The translations under genes and the position numbers were made by a program. From Methylocystis sp. (lineage in GTDB: Bacteria; Pseudomonadota; Alphaproteobacteria; Rhizobiales; Beijerinckiaceae): a stretch of 13,343 nucleotides of DNA. Where the stretch lies: contig JALRFG010000004.1 in the NCBI GenBank assembly GCA_023253795.1, positions 1-13,343 of the forward strand, read 5' to 3'. Each line of letters opens with the position of its first letter. The stretch's first letter is position 1. The notes beneath the pieces were generated by a model. The model worked only from the letters and a program-made list of their open reading frames with translations, ran no database searches and had not been told where the DNA came from. Positions 12,629 to 13,343 of the stretch are shown here, one piece after another.

Positions 12629-12642
12629 CGGAGAAATCCTTC
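12629..12642. promoter_or_regulatory. Interleaved Shine-Dalgarno sites of two divergent genes
   Basis: The whole 14-base spacer between the tesA ATG and the ABC-gene GTG is used by two opposed ribosome sites: GGAGA (12630-12634, plus strand), 8 bases before GTG 12643, and AAGGA (12641-12637, minus strand), 8 bases before ATG 12628. Both spacings are ideal and fix both starts. The two mRNAs must therefore be complementary at their 5' ends. Confidence 0.75.
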
Positions 12643-13323
12643 GTGGAACCTGTCATTGACCTCGCCGATCTTCATCTCACGCTTGGAGAAGGCGCGGCGC
12701 GCGTGCATGTGCTCAAGGGCGTCAGCCTGCGCGTGACCAAAGGCGAGACGGTGAGTCTGCTGGGGCCGTCGGGTTCCGGCAAATCGACATTGCTCATGAC
12801 GCTCGCCGGGCTGGAGCGACCGGACGCCGGTACCGTGCGGGTGGGCGGACACGATCTCAACGCCTTGTCGGAGGATGCGCTGGCGCGCTTCCGTGGTCAA
12901 AACATAGGCGTCGTCTTCCAGTCTTTCCAGTTGATCCCGACGATGACGGCGCTGGAGAACGTCGCCGTGCCGCTCGAACTCGCCGGCCGGCCCGATCCCT
13001 TCGCGCGAGCGCAGGCGGAGCTGGAGGCGGTCGGGCTTGGCGCGCGGCTCGCCCATTATCCGGCCCAGCTCTCCGGCGGCGAACAGCAGCGCGTGGCGCT
13101 GGCGCGGGCGCTCGCGCCCGATCCGCTCATTCTCGCGGCGGACGAGCCGACTGGCAATCTCGATTCCGAGACCGGCGCGGCGATCGCTGATCTGATCTTC
13201 GCCCAGCAGAGGCGTCGGGGCGCGACTTTGGTGCTGGTCACCCACGATCCGGCGCTCGCCGCGCGCTGCGTCCGGCGCGTCCGGTTGAAGTCGGGTCGCA
13301 TCGAGTCGGACGACGCCGGATGA
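12643..13323 (+). CDS. ybbA: ABC transporter ATP-binding protein, LolD/YbbA/MacB type
   Basis: This 226-residue nucleotide-binding domain would power a MacB-fold (FtsX-like permease) exporter or mechanotransmission complex. Walker A is GPSGSGKST at 41-49, the Q-loop Gln93 is in VVFQSFQLIPTMTALENV, the signature is LSGGEQQR at 143-150, Walker B with Asp167/Glu168 is in ILAADEPTGNLDSETG, and the switch is His201. The sequence PTGNLDSETG and the LIPTMTALENVAVPLEL stretch are typical of the LolD/YbbA subfamily. GTG 12643 is chosen for its GGAGA ribosome site; GTG 12619 is possible but would overlap the tesA start. The stop overlaps the ATG of the next gene (ATGA). Position opposite tesA matches E. 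coli ybbA, which supports YbbA over LolD, but the symbol is by context. Confidence 0.9.
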   Translation: MEPVIDLADLHLTLGEGAARVHVLKGVSLRVTKGETVSLLGPSGSGKSTLLMTLAGLERPDAGTVRVGGHDLNALSEDALARFRGQNIGVVFQSFQLIPTMTALENVAVPLELAGRPDPFARAQAELEAVGLGARLAHYPAQLSGGEQQRVALARALAPDPLILAADEPTGNLDSETGAAIADLIFAQQRRRGATLVLVTHDPALAARCVRRVRLKSGRIESDDAG

Positions 13324-13343
13324 CGACGCCTCGTTTCGCCCGC
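13320..13343 (+). CDS. Start of the next gene, presumed FtsX-like ABC permease (partial)
   Basis: ATG at 13320 overlaps the TGA of the ABC ATPase gene by 4 bases (ATGA) and opens a frame reading MTTPRFAR to the window end. Only eight codons are visible, so the product is inferred from position alone: ybbA-type ATPase genes are normally followed by a YbbP/FtsX-like permease. The 4-base overlap suggests translational coupling. Confidence 0.55.

Noticed and set aside
1..13343. Search for CRISPR arrays, insertion sequences, tRNA/rRNA genes and prophage genes
   Set aside because: I saw no regularly spaced direct repeats, transposase motifs, terminal inverted repeats, or structural RNA sequence. 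All long stretches are accounted for by housekeeping or stress genes.

Overview
The window is GC-rich, densely packed chromosomal DNA from an alphaproteobacterium, most likely a member of the Hyphomicrobiales (Rhizobiales). Pointers to this are an RpoH2-type second sigma-32, a CarD-family regulator next to a seven-iron ferredoxin of the FdxA type, the cpoB-tilS-ftsH gene order, and a general-stress (EcfG/RpoE2-type) promoter in front of rpoH2. The exact genus cannot be fixed from the sequence alone; a Beijerinckiaceae/Methylocystaceae-like organism is a guess. I see no rRNA, tRNA, insertion sequence, prophage or CRISPR array.

Layout, left to right. (1) 1-2705, minus strand: cpoB, tilS and the 5' end of ftsH, a cell-envelope, tRNA-modification and membrane-proteolysis block. 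tilS overlaps cpoB by 7 bases, and ftsH has its own good promoter. (2) 2854-5209, plus strand: a secreted, degenerate thermonuclease-like protein with an OB-like tail, then one base later an M48 metalloprotease lipoprotein. (3) 5210-8473, a stress-regulation block: rpoH2 on the plus strand behind an EcfG-type promoter, then a shared bidirectional terminator, then carD and fdxA on the minus strand. CarD carries a basic Ala/Lys/Pro tail of about 280 residues resembling histone H1. The 406-base gap between carD and fdxA is relatively AT-rich and full of inverted repeats. (4) 8597-11281: an RMD1/DUF155 membrane protein (+) whose stop overlaps the stop of miaA (-), and serB (+), which diverges from miaA across only 28 bases. 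(5) 11310-13343: tesA-thpR (-), diverging across only 14 bases from a LolD/YbbA-type ABC ATPase (+), which overlaps the start of its presumed permease.

Most genes are well-known housekeeping or stress functions. The signals most worth a second look are the histone-like CarD tail, the EcfG-type promoter of rpoH2, the nested Shine-Dalgarno sequences between tesA and the ABC gene, the 11-base tandem repeat of ribosome-binding motifs at the RMD1-family start, and the palindrome-rich carD/fdxA spacer. I found no clearly new multi-gene system.
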